From the NCBI RefSeq assembly GCF_003076755.1, contig NZ_QDKM01000007.1, positions 1 through 64,000 of the forward strand: a stretch of DNA of 64,000 nucleotides, written 5' to 3'. The position numbers were made by a program, and so were the translations under genes. The notes under the pieces are model-generated. The model was given only the letters and a program-made list of their open reading frames with translations. It had not been told where the DNA came from and ran no database searches. How positions within the stretch are numbered: the stretch's first letter is position 1; every line of letters starts with the position of its first letter. The DNA is from Pararhodobacter oceanensis. Its GTDB lineage: Bacteria > Pseudomonadota > Alphaproteobacteria > Rhodobacterales > Rhodobacteraceae. Positions 49,940-59,019 of this stretch are shown piece by piece.

Positions 49940-51298
49940 TCAGACGTATTCGGCGCGGCTCAACCCGTATTTGGCCATTTTCTCGTTCAGCGTCCGGCGC
50001 GGCAGGCATAATTCCTCCATCACCGCGACAATCGAGCCCTTATGGCGGCGCATTGTGTTGTCGATCAAGGTGCGCTCAAACGCCTCGACATAGTCCTTGA
50101 GCGGCTTGCCCTCGGTGGTCATCGCCCCGCCCGAGGCTTCGTTCTCGGCCATCACCAAAGACACCACCGAGCCCGAGCCGCGACGGTTTTGAAGCACCGA
50201 TTGTTCGGCGATCGAGATCAACTGCCGGATGTTCCCCGGCCAAGGCGCCTGCAGCAGATAGGCCGCGTCTTGCGCCGATAGCTCGGGCGCGGGGCAGCCG
50301 TATTCATCGGCGTAATCCTCGGCATAGCTTTTAAACAGTGCCAGAATATCCTCGCCACGGGTGCGCAGCGGCGGCAGGGTCAATTGCATTGCCGCCAGCC
50401 GGAAATAGAGGTCCGGTCGCAGCACATCCTGCAGCGTATTTCCCGCCGTATGCGCATTGCACACCGCGACAATCCGTGTCGCCGGCGGGCTGGGCTGGTC
50501 GTTAATGAAACTCAGCAACTTCCCCTGCAGCACCGGACTAAGCGCCTCGACGTCTTCAAGACAGAGCGTGCCGCCGCGCGCCTCTTCGACCAGCGGCAGG
50601 CCGCCGGTTTCCACCGGTCCGAACAACCGCGCGGCGAGTTGCGCGTCCTCCATCCCGTCACAGGACACGGTGACAAACCGCTTGCCCGCGCGCGGCCCCA
50701 CCGCGTGGAGCGCATGCGCGACCAAGGTCTTGCCAGTGCCGGTCTCGCCGTCGATCAGCACATGCCCATCGGCCTGCCCGTAATCGAGAATATCCTCGCG
50801 CAGCCGCACCATCTCGGGCGAATTGCCTACCAGACGCCGCATCAAAGTGCCGCCATCGGCCAACTCATGCCGCAGTGCGCGGTTTTCCAGCGCCAAACCC
50901 CGCGCCTTCAACGCAGAGCGGGCCAATTCCGTCATCCGCTCGGGGTCAAAGGGCTTTTCGAGGAAATCATAGGCGCCCAGCCGCATCGCCTCGACCGCCA
51001 TCGGCACATCGCCGTGACCGGTGATCATGATCACCGGCACCGTCGCGTCCAGCCCCATCAACCGCTTGAGAAAGGCCATCCCGTCCATACCGGGCATGCG
51101 GATATCAGTCACCACGATGCCGGCGAAATCCGAGCCGATCACCGCCAAAGCCTCTTCGGCGCTGGCATAAGCCTCGGGCTCGAAACCCGACAGCGACAAC
51201 CATTGGCTGATCGAGGCGCGCATGTCTTCTTCGTCATCCACCACCACGATCCGCGCGGGACTGCGGCCGACCTTCGGGGCACTCTCGCTGATGTTCAT
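49940..51298 (-). CDS. dctD: DctD-like response regulator without the sigma54 GAFTGA loop
   Basis: A 452-residue NtrC-class regulator. The receiver domain (1-130) has D20/D21-type acidic residues, the phosphorylated Asp65 in VVTDIRMPGMDG, and Lys in FLEKPFDPERM. The AAA+ domain has Walker A GETGTGKT (184-191) and WPGNIRQLISIAEQ. The Fis-like DNA-binding end is KGSIVAVMEELCLPRRTLNE. Between LFGP (225-228) and GGTLCLED (242-249) the usual GAFTGA loop is absent and Walker B is LED rather than DE. It therefore probably does not activate sigma54 and may work with the housekeeping sigma factor. It is paired with the kinase gene 38 bases upstream, so control of C4-dicarboxylate uptake is likely. The TRAP or DctA genes are not in the window. 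Confidence 0.85.
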   Translation of the reverse strand: MNISESAPKVGRSPARIVVVDDEEDMRASISQWLSLSGFEPEAYASAEEALAVIGSDFAGIVVTDIRMPGMDGMAFLKRLMGLDATVPVIMITGHGDVPMAVEAMRLGAYDFLEKPFDPERMTELARSALKARGLALENRALRHELADGGTLMRRLVGNSPEMVRLREDILDYGQADGHVLIDGETGTGKTLVAHALHAVGPRAGKRFVTVSCDGMEDAQLAARLFGPVETGGLPLVEEARGGTLCLEDVEALSPVLQGKLLSFINDQPSPPATRIVAVCNAHTAGNTLQDVLRPDLYFRLAAMQLTLPPLRTRGEDILALFKSYAEDYADEYGCPAPELSAQDAAYLLQAPWPGNIRQLISIAEQSVLQNRRGSGSVVSLVMAENEASGGAMTTEGKPLKDYVEAFERTLIDNTMRRHKGSIVAVMEELCLPRRTLNEKMAKYGLSRAEYV

Positions 51299-51336
51299 CG
51301 TGAGTCTCCTTGAAATTTATCTTGTAAGTATAGCAT

Positions 51337-53115
51337 TTATGCCGCCGTTTCAGCAGTGCTCACCAAAACGGGAAGTGCAATCTCAAAGGCGGCGCCACCT
51401 TCGGCCAGGTTGCGCGCGGTCAGGCGGCCGCCGTGGTCGGCAATGATACCCGAGGAAATCGCCAGCCCCAGCCCGACGCCCTCGCCGGGTTTCTTGGAGG
51501 TGTGGAAGGGCTCGAATATCTTGTCGATATCGGCGATCCCGACACCGTTGTCACGGAAAATCAGCGACACCGTTTCACCCTGCGTGACCACGATATCAAC
51601 CTGAGGCGCGTTGATCTTGTTGGTCGCATCCACGGCATTGCGCAACAGGTTGATCAGCACCTGTTCCAGCCGCAGCGCATCGCCCATCACCATCACCGGC
51701 TCTTTCGGCATCGTGCGCACCACCAACACGCGGCGCTGGCGCAGACGCGGCTCCATCATCGCCAGCGCCTCGGCCACGCAAAGCCGCAGGTCGAGCGGCG
51801 CGAAGGCATCGCCCCCCTTACGCGCAAAAGATTTGAGTTGCCGGGTGATCGCCCCCATCCGGTCGATCAGATCGTCGATCCGCTGGAACGACACCAGCGC
51901 CTCCTCCGAGCGCCGCCGATTGAGCAGCAACCGCGCCCCCGCCAGATAGGTTTTCATCGCCGCCAGAGGTTGGTTCAACTCATGGCTCACAGCCGCCGAC
52001 ATCTCGCCCAGCACCGCCAGTTTCGAGGATTGCGCCAGCGTCTGCTCGGCCACGGTCAGTTCTTTTTGCATCTTCTCGCGGGCGGCAATCTCGCGCTGCA
52101 GACGGATGTTGAGCTGCCGCAGCTCTACTGATTCCTGCTCGAACCGCGCCGACTGTGACCAGGCACGGCGCGAGAACAGGTAGAACACCATCGCCAGCAG
52201 CAGCGCAAACCCCATGATCACCAGCGCCAGCACACCGTTAACCTTCTCGCGCACGCCGCCGTAACCGGTGTAGCTGATCAGCCGCCAGCCACGGTGACGC
52301 ACGCGGGTTTCCGAGCGTAAAACCGCCTCGCTGGCAATGAATGTATCGGGCCCCCTGCCCGTCAGATCGGCGGTATAACGCAGCGCCCGCTCAATCGCCG
52401 AGGGCGCATCGCGCAGCGCCAAAGCCTCGGCCTCGGTACGGCCCCGCCAGCGCGGCTCGGTCGACAGGATCACCCGCCCCTCGCTATCCAACAGCGCCAC
52501 TGCATCGGCAAACCCCGACCACGCGCGCTCAAATTTCGCCAAATCGACCTCGACCGTGACCACACCCAACACCTGCGTGCCGCTTCGGATCGCGCGGGCA
52601 AAGGCAAAGCCATAGCCGCCGGTGTCGCGCGGATGCACGGTAAAGATCGTATCATTGGCGCGCCGCCCGTCGACAAACAGGGGCTCGGTGGCGCGCATTA
52701 CGCCCAGCCGGTTGCGGTCGGTGGCGCCGACCACACGGCCCGAGGTGTCCAGAAGTTCAATCGAAGCCGCGCCGACATCCTCTTGCAGGCTGATCAACAG
52801 CTGCGGGATCGAGGCGAAATTCATGCTTTCCAGCGCCTGCCGCAATTCGGGATCACGGGCCATCAGGATCGGCACAATCTGGGTGCGCTGCAACTCGGCT
52901 TCGATATTGCCGGCATAGAGCACCAGCCGCAATTCGGCGCGGTTGCGGGTGTCGACGGCGAAGCTTTCGCTCAACCAATCATCGAGCACCCAGACCACCG
53001 CCGCGGCGATCACCACCAGCAGCACGACCACCGCCTTGCCCCAAGGCGGCATGCCCGAGCGCAGCGCGGATTGCGCGTCGCCGTCCTCTAGGAAATGTCC
53101 GCTTTCGCCTGTCAT
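51337..53115 (-). CDS. dctB: DctB-like sensor histidine kinase
   Basis: A 592-residue membrane kinase. A first span at about residues 26-45 (AVVVLLVVIAAAVVWVLDDW), a periplasmic PAS-like sensor (about 50-290), and a second span (GVLALVIMGFALLLAMVFYL) precede a coiled-coil linker. The H box is AAVSHELNQPLAAMKTYLAG with phosphorylated His near 378; the N and G boxes are NLLRNAVDATNKI and GLGLAISSGIIADHGG. The layout matches DctB, which senses C4-dicarboxylates in the periplasm and phosphorylates DctD, encoded next to it. Confidence 0.9.
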   Translation of the reverse strand: MTGESGHFLEDGDAQSALRSGMPPWGKAVVVLLVVIAAAVVWVLDDWLSESFAVDTRNRAELRLVLYAGNIEAELQRTQIVPILMARDPELRQALESMNFASIPQLLISLQEDVGAASIELLDTSGRVVGATDRNRLGVMRATEPLFVDGRRANDTIFTVHPRDTGGYGFAFARAIRSGTQVLGVVTVEVDLAKFERAWSGFADAVALLDSEGRVILSTEPRWRGRTEAEALALRDAPSAIERALRYTADLTGRGPDTFIASEAVLRSETRVRHRGWRLISYTGYGGVREKVNGVLALVIMGFALLLAMVFYLFSRRAWSQSARFEQESVELRQLNIRLQREIAAREKMQKELTVAEQTLAQSSKLAVLGEMSAAVSHELNQPLAAMKTYLAGARLLLNRRRSEEALVSFQRIDDLIDRMGAITRQLKSFARKGGDAFAPLDLRLCVAEALAMMEPRLRQRRVLVVRTMPKEPVMVMGDALRLEQVLINLLRNAVDATNKINAPQVDIVVTQGETVSLIFRDNGVGIADIDKIFEPFHTSKKPGEGVGLGLAISSGIIADHGGRLTARNLAEGGAAFEIALPVLVSTAETAA

Positions 53116-53172
53116 TGGGCGAACTTACGCCGCAGTGCCGAGGCGCTCAAGCGTCAGTCGCCCCGCCCGCGA

Positions 53173-53841
53173 TCACGTAAGCGCCAAAGCGCCCACCAGC
53201 CCCGCAAACATCGCGACGCCATCGGTGCCGCCGTGATGCGGGTCAATCGCACGCTCGGGATGCGGCATCATGCCCAGAACCCGCCGGTTGTGCGACAGAA
53301 TACCGGCGATATCCCCGCGCGAGCCGTTGGGATTGTCTGCATAGCGGAAGGCCACGCGGTCCTCGGCTTGCAACAGCCCCAGCGTCTCGTCGTCGGCTTG
53401 GTAGTTGCCGTCGTGATGGGCCACCGGAATCACCACCGGCGTGTCCAGATCATAGCCGCTGGTGAAATCGCTATCGGTGGTCGCAACCTGCAAAGCCACC
53501 GGCTTGCAGATGAATTTCAGCCCCGCGTTGCGCATCAATGCGCCGGGCAGAAGGCCGGTTTCCAAGAGCACCTGAAACCCGTTGCAAACGCCCAGCACAT
53601 AGCCGCCGCGCTCGGCATGGGCGCTGATCGCCTTGGCAATCGGCGAGCGTGCCGCAATTGCGCCGCAGCGCAGATAGTCGCCAAAGGAGAACCCGCCGGG
53701 GATGCCGACGATATCCGTGCCCTCGGGCAGGGACGCGTCCTTGTGCCAGACGCGGGTGACCTCGGCGCCTGCCTGTTCGAACGCAACTGCCAGATCTCTG
53801 TCACAGTTGGATCCGGGAAAAGTGATGACCGCCGCCTTCAT
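53173..53841 (-). CDS. purQ: Phosphoribosylformylglycinamidine synthase subunit PurQ
   Basis: A 222-residue glutamine amidotransferase subunit. The start [20 protein letters not shown] and the nucleophile Cys in [20 protein letters not shown] define PurQ. The catalytic His and Glu are in [11 protein letters not shown]. It supplies ammonia to PurL in purine synthesis step four. purS or purL would normally be next to it but neither is visible, so the purine genes must be elsewhere or lie apart. Confidence 0.96.
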   Translation of the reverse strand: MKAAVITFPGSNCDRDLAVAFEQAGAEVTRVWHKDASLPEGTDIVGIPGGFSFGDYLRCGAIAARSPIAKAISAHAERGGYVLGVCNGFQVLLETGLLPGALMRNAGLKFICKPVALQVATTDSDFTSGYDLDTPVVIPVAHHDGNYQADDETLGLLQAEDRVAFRYADNPNGSRGDIAGILSHNRRVLGMMPHPERAIDPHHGGTDGVAMFAGLVGALALT

Positions 53842-54111
53842 GCGTGCCTCCAATCGCTTGCCTGCCGCCTCTTACTGCGCCTTTGCCTTGGGGGAAAGCT
53901 GATTCCCGCCTTTCACACTCCACCCGCTTCGCATGGCCTGAGCGTGCAGCACGCGAAAACCTCACACGCAACATAATTACGCCATTTTTGGCTGCTAGGT
54001 ATTTATCTTGCGCACCCATCTTGCGCCGCAGTGCAGATCCCGCTATGCTGCAACGCAGTATCAACAAGCCAGTCAGCCCGCCCCATGGGACAAAAAACCG
54101 GAACCCCTGCT

Positions 54112-54570
54112 ATGCTCGACACGCGCCCCGCCGATAATCTGCCCCGTGGAACGATCTGCATCGAGGATCTCGAAGTCGGGATGATACGCCACCTGCGCAA
54201 GGAAATCACCGACCGCGATATCGAGCTGTTTGCCGAGATTTCCACCGATCACAATCCGGTGCATCTGGATGACGACTATGCCCGCGACACGATTTTCGAG
54301 GGGCGGATCGCCCATGGCATGCTGACCGCCGGGCTGATTTCCGCGATCATCGGCGAGCAATTGCCCGGTCATGGCACGATATATATGGGGCAAAACCTCA
54401 AGTTTCTGGCGCCAGTGCGGCCCGGTGACGTGGTCACTGCCGAAGTGTCGGTGCGCGAAATCGACTATGCCAAGCGCCGTGTGGGTCTTGATTGTCGCTG
54501 CATGGTGGGCAATACCACCGTTTTGAAGGGCGACGCGTTGGTTTTGGCGCCGAGCCGCAAGTTCGACTGA
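54112..54570 (+). CDS. MaoC-family (R)-specific hydratase
   Basis: A 152-residue hot-dog-fold hydratase. The catalytic motif is FAEISTDHNPVHLDDDYARD with RIAHGMLTAGLIS following, as in PhaJ-like (R)-enoyl-CoA hydratases. It hydrates 2-enoyl-CoA to (R)-3-hydroxyacyl-CoA and could supply polyhydroxyalkanoate synthesis, although no pha gene is near. The ATG at 54112 is used; 54085 is also possible. It is 33 bases from ribF and may be co-transcribed with it. Confidence 0.85.
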   Translation: MLDTRPADNLPRGTICIEDLEVGMIRHLRKEITDRDIELFAEISTDHNPVHLDDDYARDTIFEGRIAHGMLTAGLISAIIGEQLPGHGTIYMGQNLKFLAPVRPGDVVTAEVSVREIDYAKRRVGLDCRCMVGNTTVLKGDALVLAPSRKFD

Positions 54571-54603
54571 CCTGCCCCCCGAGGGTGGGGGACGCGGAGC
54601 CGG

Positions 54604-55530
54604 ATGCAGATTTTCAAGACTTGGACCCTCACCGATCCGGGCGCGCGCGGCGCCTCTGTTGCCATGGGCAATTTCGACGGTGTCCACCGAGGCCATCAAG
54701 CGGTGATCGACGCGGCACGGCGCGCGGATACGCCGCTGGGCGTGATCACCTTCGAGCCCCATCCCCGCGAGTATTTCGCCCCCGACGCCCCGCCCTTCCG
54801 CTTGATGAACGCCGAGGCGCGCCGCAACCGGCTGGAGAGGCTCGGCGTCGAGCGGCTTTATGAGCTGCCGTTCAACCAAGCGCTGGCCTCGCTGCCGCCC
54901 GAGGATTTCGCCCGCGATGTGCTCAGCGAGGGCTTGGGCATCAAGAACGTTGTGGTCGGTGAGGATTTCTGCTTCGGCCACCGCCGCGCGGGCAATGTCG
55001 CGCTGCTGCAAGACTACGGCGCGCAGATGGGGTTTGAGGTCACCGTGGTGCCTTTGATCGGCAAAACCGACGGTGTGTTTTCCTCGACCGCGATCCGCAA
55101 GGCGCTCTCGGAAGGACGCGCCCGCGATGCCGCCGAGATGCTCGGCCACCGCCACCGCATCGACAGCGAAGTGGTGCACGGCGCCAAACGCGGCCGCGAA
55201 CTGGGCTATCCAACCGCAAATATGACCGTCGATGGGCTGCATCTGCCAAAGCTCGGCGTTTATGCGGTCAAAGCCGAGGTGATGACCGGCCCGCATCAGG
55301 GCTGCTATGACGCCGTCGCCTCGCTGGGCGTGCGCCCGATGTTTGGCGTCAACACACCGAATTTCGAGGTCCATCTTTTCGATTTCAACGGCGATCTTTA
55401 TGGCGCGCATCTCTCGGTGGCGCTGGTCGAATATCTGCGCCCCGAGGCGAAATTCGACGGGCTGCAAGCGCTGATCACCCAAATGGATGCCGATAGCGCA
55501 CAGGCCCGCGAGATCCTCGCCGGTATTTGA
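54604..55530 (+). CDS. ribF: Bifunctional riboflavin kinase/FAD synthetase
   Basis: A 308-residue enzyme making FMN and FAD from riboflavin. The N-terminal adenylyltransferase has SVAMGNFDGVHRGHQAVIDA and FSSTAIRKALSEGRARDAAE. The C-terminal flavokinase has GRELGYPTANMTVDGLHLPK and GVYAVKA. Both halves and their order are as in bacterial RibF, and the length is normal. Confidence 0.96.
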   Translation: MQIFKTWTLTDPGARGASVAMGNFDGVHRGHQAVIDAARRADTPLGVITFEPHPREYFAPDAPPFRLMNAEARRNRLERLGVERLYELPFNQALASLPPEDFARDVLSEGLGIKNVVVGEDFCFGHRRAGNVALLQDYGAQMGFEVTVVPLIGKTDGVFSSTAIRKALSEGRARDAAEMLGHRHRIDSEVVHGAKRGRELGYPTANMTVDGLHLPKLGVYAVKAEVMTGPHQGCYDAVASLGVRPMFGVNTPNFEVHLFDFNGDLYGAHLSVALVEYLRPEAKFDGLQALITQMDADSAQAREILAGI

Positions 55531-55618
55531 GTGCCCAATTCCGCGCCATTTGTCGCGCGCCGGTAAAATTCCACGCCGCGCCCTTTCCTTTCGGGCCGCA
55601 ATCACCGAGTCTCGCGCG

Positions 55619-56095
55619 ATGAGTAAAGTCACGAAAACACCCCCGCCCGCCCTGCGTCCCAAATTCTGGGAGACAGTGCCGCTCGACCAGATGACCCAAC
55701 CGGAATGGGAGGCGCTCTGCGACGGCTGCGGCAAATGCTGTCTGGCAAAACTGGAAGATGCCGACAGCGGCGAGGTGTTCTTCACCCGTATCGCCTGCCG
55801 GTTGCTCAATGACACCACCTGCCGCTGCTCGAACTACGAGGTGCGCAAGACCATCGTGCCGGAATGCGTCATCCTGACCCCCGAGACGCTGGATGAGACC
55901 GCCTATTGGATGCCCAAAAGCTGCGCCTACCGCCGCATCAACGAGGGGCGCGGGCTGGCCGATTGGCACCCGCTGATCTCGGGCGATCCGAACACCGTGC
56001 ACACTGCCGGCGCCTCGATCCGCTATCGCACCGTGGGCGAATTCGACGTGCCCGAGGAAGACTGGGAAGACTATATCATCGACGAGGAAATCTGA
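55619..56095 (+). CDS. YcgN-family cysteine cluster protein
   Basis: A 158-residue protein with CDGCGKCC followed by cysteines at CRLLNDTTCRCSNY, CVIL and CAYRR, matching the YcgN (UPF0260) family. The cysteine cluster suggests metal or Fe-S binding. Function is unknown. The start at 55619 is chosen because the upstream extension lies in the ribF end and is unlike the family. Its stop overlaps the next gene (TGATG at 56093-56097). Confidence 0.85.
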   Translation: MSKVTKTPPPALRPKFWETVPLDQMTQPEWEALCDGCGKCCLAKLEDADSGEVFFTRIACRLLNDTTCRCSNYEVRKTIVPECVILTPETLDETAYWMPKSCAYRRINEGRGLADWHPLISGDPNTVHTAGASIRYRTVGEFDVPEEDWEDYIIDEEI

Positions 56096-57159
56096 TGTTT
56101 TTTGCCTCCGACAACGGCTCCGGCGCACCGCGCCAAGTGATCGACGCCATCACAAGCGCCAATGACGGCTACGCCATGGGCTACGGCGCCGACACCTATA
56201 TGGACCGCGTGCGTGCCCAAATCCGTGAGATTTTCGAGGCGCCTGAAGCCGAGGTTTACCTTGTCGCCACCGGCACCGCCGCCAATGCGCTGGCGCTGGC
56301 GACATTCATCCAGCCGTGGCAGACGATCTATTGCCACCGCGTCGCCCATATCGAAGAGGATGAATGCAACGCCCCCGAGTTCTATGCCGGTGGCGCCAAA
56401 CTGACCTTGCTGGAGGGCGCCGACGGGCTGATCGACGCCGAGGCCTTCGCGCTGCGGATGCAGAACGCCCCCACCGCCGTGCACCACGCGCAACCGGGTA
56501 TCCTCAGCCTGACCAATCTCACCGAGCGCGGCTCGCGCTATACCGTGGCGCAGATCACCCGTCTGGCGGGGATCGCCAAGACCCACGGTCTGCCGGTGCA
56601 TCTGGACGGCGCGCGCTTTGCCAATGCGCTGGTCGCCGAGGGCTGCACCCCTGCCGAAATGACATGGCGCGCGGGCGTCGATGTGCTCAGCTTTGGCGGC
56701 ACCAAGAACGGGCTGATCGGCGTTGAAGCGGTGGTGATTTTTGATCCCGCCAAGGCGCGCGAATTCGAGTTGCGCCGCAAGCGTGGCGGGCATCTGCCCT
56801 CCAAACACCGCTATCTCTCGGCGCAGATGGAGGCCTATTTGACCGACGGGCTCTGGCTCGACCTTGCGGGCCGCGCGAATGCGGCTGCGGCGCGGCTCGA
56901 GGCGGAATTGCGCGAGCGGGACATGCAAGCGGCGGGCGTGAAAATCCTGCATCCGGTGGGCGGCAATATGCTGTTTGTCGAACTCCCGAACACTGCCCAT
57001 CAAGCATTGCGTGACGCCGGTGCGATCTACTACGACTGGCCCGCCGATATCGGCACACAAGTGGCCGAAGGCGCATCGCAAGCGCGGCTGGTGACCTCTT
57101 GGTCAACCAGTGAGGGTGATGTCGACAGATTCCTGGATATTCTGCGCAACGCGCTGTAA
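56095..57159 (+). CDS. ltaE: Low-specificity L-threonine aldolase
   Basis: A 354-residue PLP enzyme that splits L-threonine or L-allo-threonine to glycine and acetaldehyde. The PLP lysine lies in SFGGTKNGLIGVE, a signature of the fold-type I aldolase group. Other features are ASDNGSGAPRQVIDAI at the N-terminus, GYGADTYMDRVRAQI, and HLDGARFANALVAEG. Its start overlaps the YcgN-type gene, so it is translationally coupled. Confidence 0.9.
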   Translation: MFFASDNGSGAPRQVIDAITSANDGYAMGYGADTYMDRVRAQIREIFEAPEAEVYLVATGTAANALALATFIQPWQTIYCHRVAHIEEDECNAPEFYAGGAKLTLLEGADGLIDAEAFALRMQNAPTAVHHAQPGILSLTNLTERGSRYTVAQITRLAGIAKTHGLPVHLDGARFANALVAEGCTPAEMTWRAGVDVLSFGGTKNGLIGVEAVVIFDPAKAREFELRRKRGGHLPSKHRYLSAQMEAYLTDGLWLDLAGRANAAAARLEAELRERDMQAAGVKILHPVGGNMLFVELPNTAHQALRDAGAIYYDWPADIGTQVAEGASQARLVTSWSTSEGDVDRFLDILRNAL

Positions 57160-57204
57160 TCGCACATTATTTGGCGCGGCGTTCACCATAGCGCCGCCCT
57201 GTCG

Positions 57205-57510
57205 TCAGGCGCTGACCACCGGCGTCGCCGAGAGGATCGACACCGCGAAAGCCGCCGCGAGGGCAACGATCTGCACCGCAATGATCCCGTTGAGTTGCTG
57301 ACGAAACGGCTCTTTTCGGATCTTGTGGCGCACCAGCAATTGCGCGGATTTGGCCCCGATCGAGCCCCCGAGAAACGCCGCCGCCAGCAGCCGGTCCTCT
57401 GAGATCCGCCGCTCGCCCGCAATCGCGGCGCGTTTATCGACCACAAACAGGTAGAAGGCGCCGGCATTGATTGCGGCCAGATAGGTAAACACCGCCAGTT
57501 GAAGGATCAT
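57205..57510 (-). CDS. DUF1294 membrane protein
   Basis: A 101-residue protein with three or four short spans: FTYLAAINAGAFYLFVVDKR, the family-typical AAIAGERRISEDRLLAAAFL, and HKIRKEPFRQQLNGIIAVQI. The charged loop with ERRISE is the DUF1294 hallmark. Function unknown. The frame is open for another 73 residues upstream but those are not family-like. Confidence 0.8.
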   Translation of the reverse strand: MILQLAVFTYLAAINAGAFYLFVVDKRAAIAGERRISEDRLLAAAFLGGSIGAKSAQLLVRHKIRKEPFRQQLNGIIAVQIVALAAAFAVSILSATPVVSA

Positions 57511-57827
57511 TTGCGTCCGCCCGGAAATTTGGCCGATGACTCTGGCCCATATCTTTGATTGCCAGTGTCTTAAAAGAGCCGCGGCGAGGGTGCAATGCGT
57601 CTTCACCGACAGCACCCCAACAATTCCGCCAAGAGACGCGCGCAGAAACGTTATCGCAAACAGTGAATTTCGCCCCACGGTTTGCGCTAACGTCTTGCGA
57701 AATCTCGTTTCTTGCCCTTTCTTAGACATGATTGCCCCTGTATATATAGCGCAAATACGTGAACGGACGCGGACGGTGAAAACCTGCGGCTGCTCAAGTC
57801 GAAACTTGCTCTTCGGAGGCTGGCAAC
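57511..57827. other. Divergent regulatory gap before the first gap gene
   Basis: This 317-base stretch separates DUF1294 (minus) from gap (plus) and holds no convincing gene. AT-rich TATATATAG at about 57739-57747 is the best candidate for a promoter -10 region for the gap gene. A ribosome site (GGAGG) lies at 57814-57818. No clear operator palindrome was found. Confidence 0.4.
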
Positions 57828-58826
57828 ATGACCATCACCATTGGTATTAACGGTTTCGGACGCATCGGGCGCTGCACCCTGTCCCAGATCGCGGAAAGCG
57901 CGCGCAACGATGTTCAGGTCGTCGCGATCAACGCCACCGGACCGATTGAAACCAACGCGCATCTGCTCAAATACGACAGCGTGCATGGCCGCTTTCCCGG
58001 TCAGATCCGCGTCGAGGGCAACACGCTGGATCTGGGCCGCGGGCCGATCCGTGTGATGTCGACCTATGACCCGACCGAGCTGGACTGGGAAGGTGTCGAT
58101 GTGGTTCTCGAATGCTCGGGCAAGTTTAACGAGCGTGACAAGGCCGCCGTGCATCTGGGCCGCGGCGCCAAGCGGGTGCTGGTCTCGGCTCCGGCGAAGA
58201 ACGCCGATAAAACCATCGTTTACGGCGTTAACCACCGCGAATTGCGCAGCGAACATCTGGTGGTCTCGAACGGCTCTTGCACGACCAACTGTCTGGCGCC
58301 GCTGGCGAAAGTGCTCAACGATGCGATCGGCATCGAGTCGGGCATTATGACCACGATCCACAGCTATACCGGCGACCAGCCAACGCTCGACCGCCGCCAC
58401 TCCGACCTCTACCGCGCCCGCGCCGCGGCAATGGCGATGATCCCGACCTCGACCGGCGCCGCCAAAGCGCTGGGTGATGTACTGCCGGAACTGATCGGCA
58501 AGCTCGACGGTTCGGCAATCCGCGTGCCGACGCCGAATGTCTCGGCTGTAGACCTGACCTTCCAGGCCGCCAAAGATGTCACCGAAGCCGATGTCAACGA
58601 AATCATGCGCGAGGCTGCTGCCGGTGCGATGGGCGCGGTGCTGTCGTATGACGACGAGCCGAAAGTCTCGATCGATTTCAACCACACCAGCTATTCCTCG
58701 ATCTTTGCCCCCGACCAGACCAAAGTCGTCGGGCGCACGGTGCGGGTGCTGGCGTGGTATGACAATGAATGGGGCTTTTCGACCCGCATGGGCGATGTCG
58801 CCGGTGCCATGGGCCGCTTGATCTGA
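57828..58826 (+). CDS. gap: Type I glyceraldehyde-3-phosphate dehydrogenase, likely NADP-preferring
   Basis: A 332-residue enzyme. INGFGRIGR starts the Rossmann fold; the catalytic Cys151 is in SNGSCTTNCLAPLAKVLND, and WYDNEWGFS closes the protein. The residues after the second strand read VAINATG: Ala36 replaces the Asp that binds the adenosine ribose in NAD-specific enzymes. This loss favours NADP use and anabolic (gluconeogenic or carbon-fixing) flux, as in other non-Asp Gap enzymes. A terminator follows at 58851-58879, so it is transcribed apart from the second copy. Confidence 0.95.
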   Translation: MTITIGINGFGRIGRCTLSQIAESARNDVQVVAINATGPIETNAHLLKYDSVHGRFPGQIRVEGNTLDLGRGPIRVMSTYDPTELDWEGVDVVLECSGKFNERDKAAVHLGRGAKRVLVSAPAKNADKTIVYGVNHRELRSEHLVVSNGSCTTNCLAPLAKVLNDAIGIESGIMTTIHSYTGDQPTLDRRHSDLYRARAAAMAMIPTSTGAAKALGDVLPELIGKLDGSAIRVPTPNVSAVDLTFQAAKDVTEADVNEIMREAAAGAMGAVLSYDDEPKVSIDFNHTSYSSIFAPDQTKVVGRTVRVLAWYDNEWGFSTRMGDVAGAMGRLI

Positions 58827-58850
58827 CCATCACCATATTGAGAATTATCA

Positions 58851-58879
58851 AACCCGGTGCCCCGCGCGCCGGGTTTTTT
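58851..58879 (+). terminator. Rho-independent terminator after the first gap gene
   Basis: AACCCGG (58851-58857) and CCGGGTT (58869-58875) enclose an 11-base loop, and a T tract runs 58874-58879. This is a textbook terminator 25 bases past the stop and separates the two gap transcripts. Confidence 0.85.
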
Positions 58880-59019
58880 CATGCCCAGATGCTGTCCAAA
58901 CGCCCCTGCCCTGCGGCGTTTGATTGACGCCGCGCCGCATTCATGTTAGCGCCACCACAAGCACTCACCCATGACATGCAGGCCCCGCGAATGGTGGCCC
59001 CAGCGCAAGGAGTCACCCG

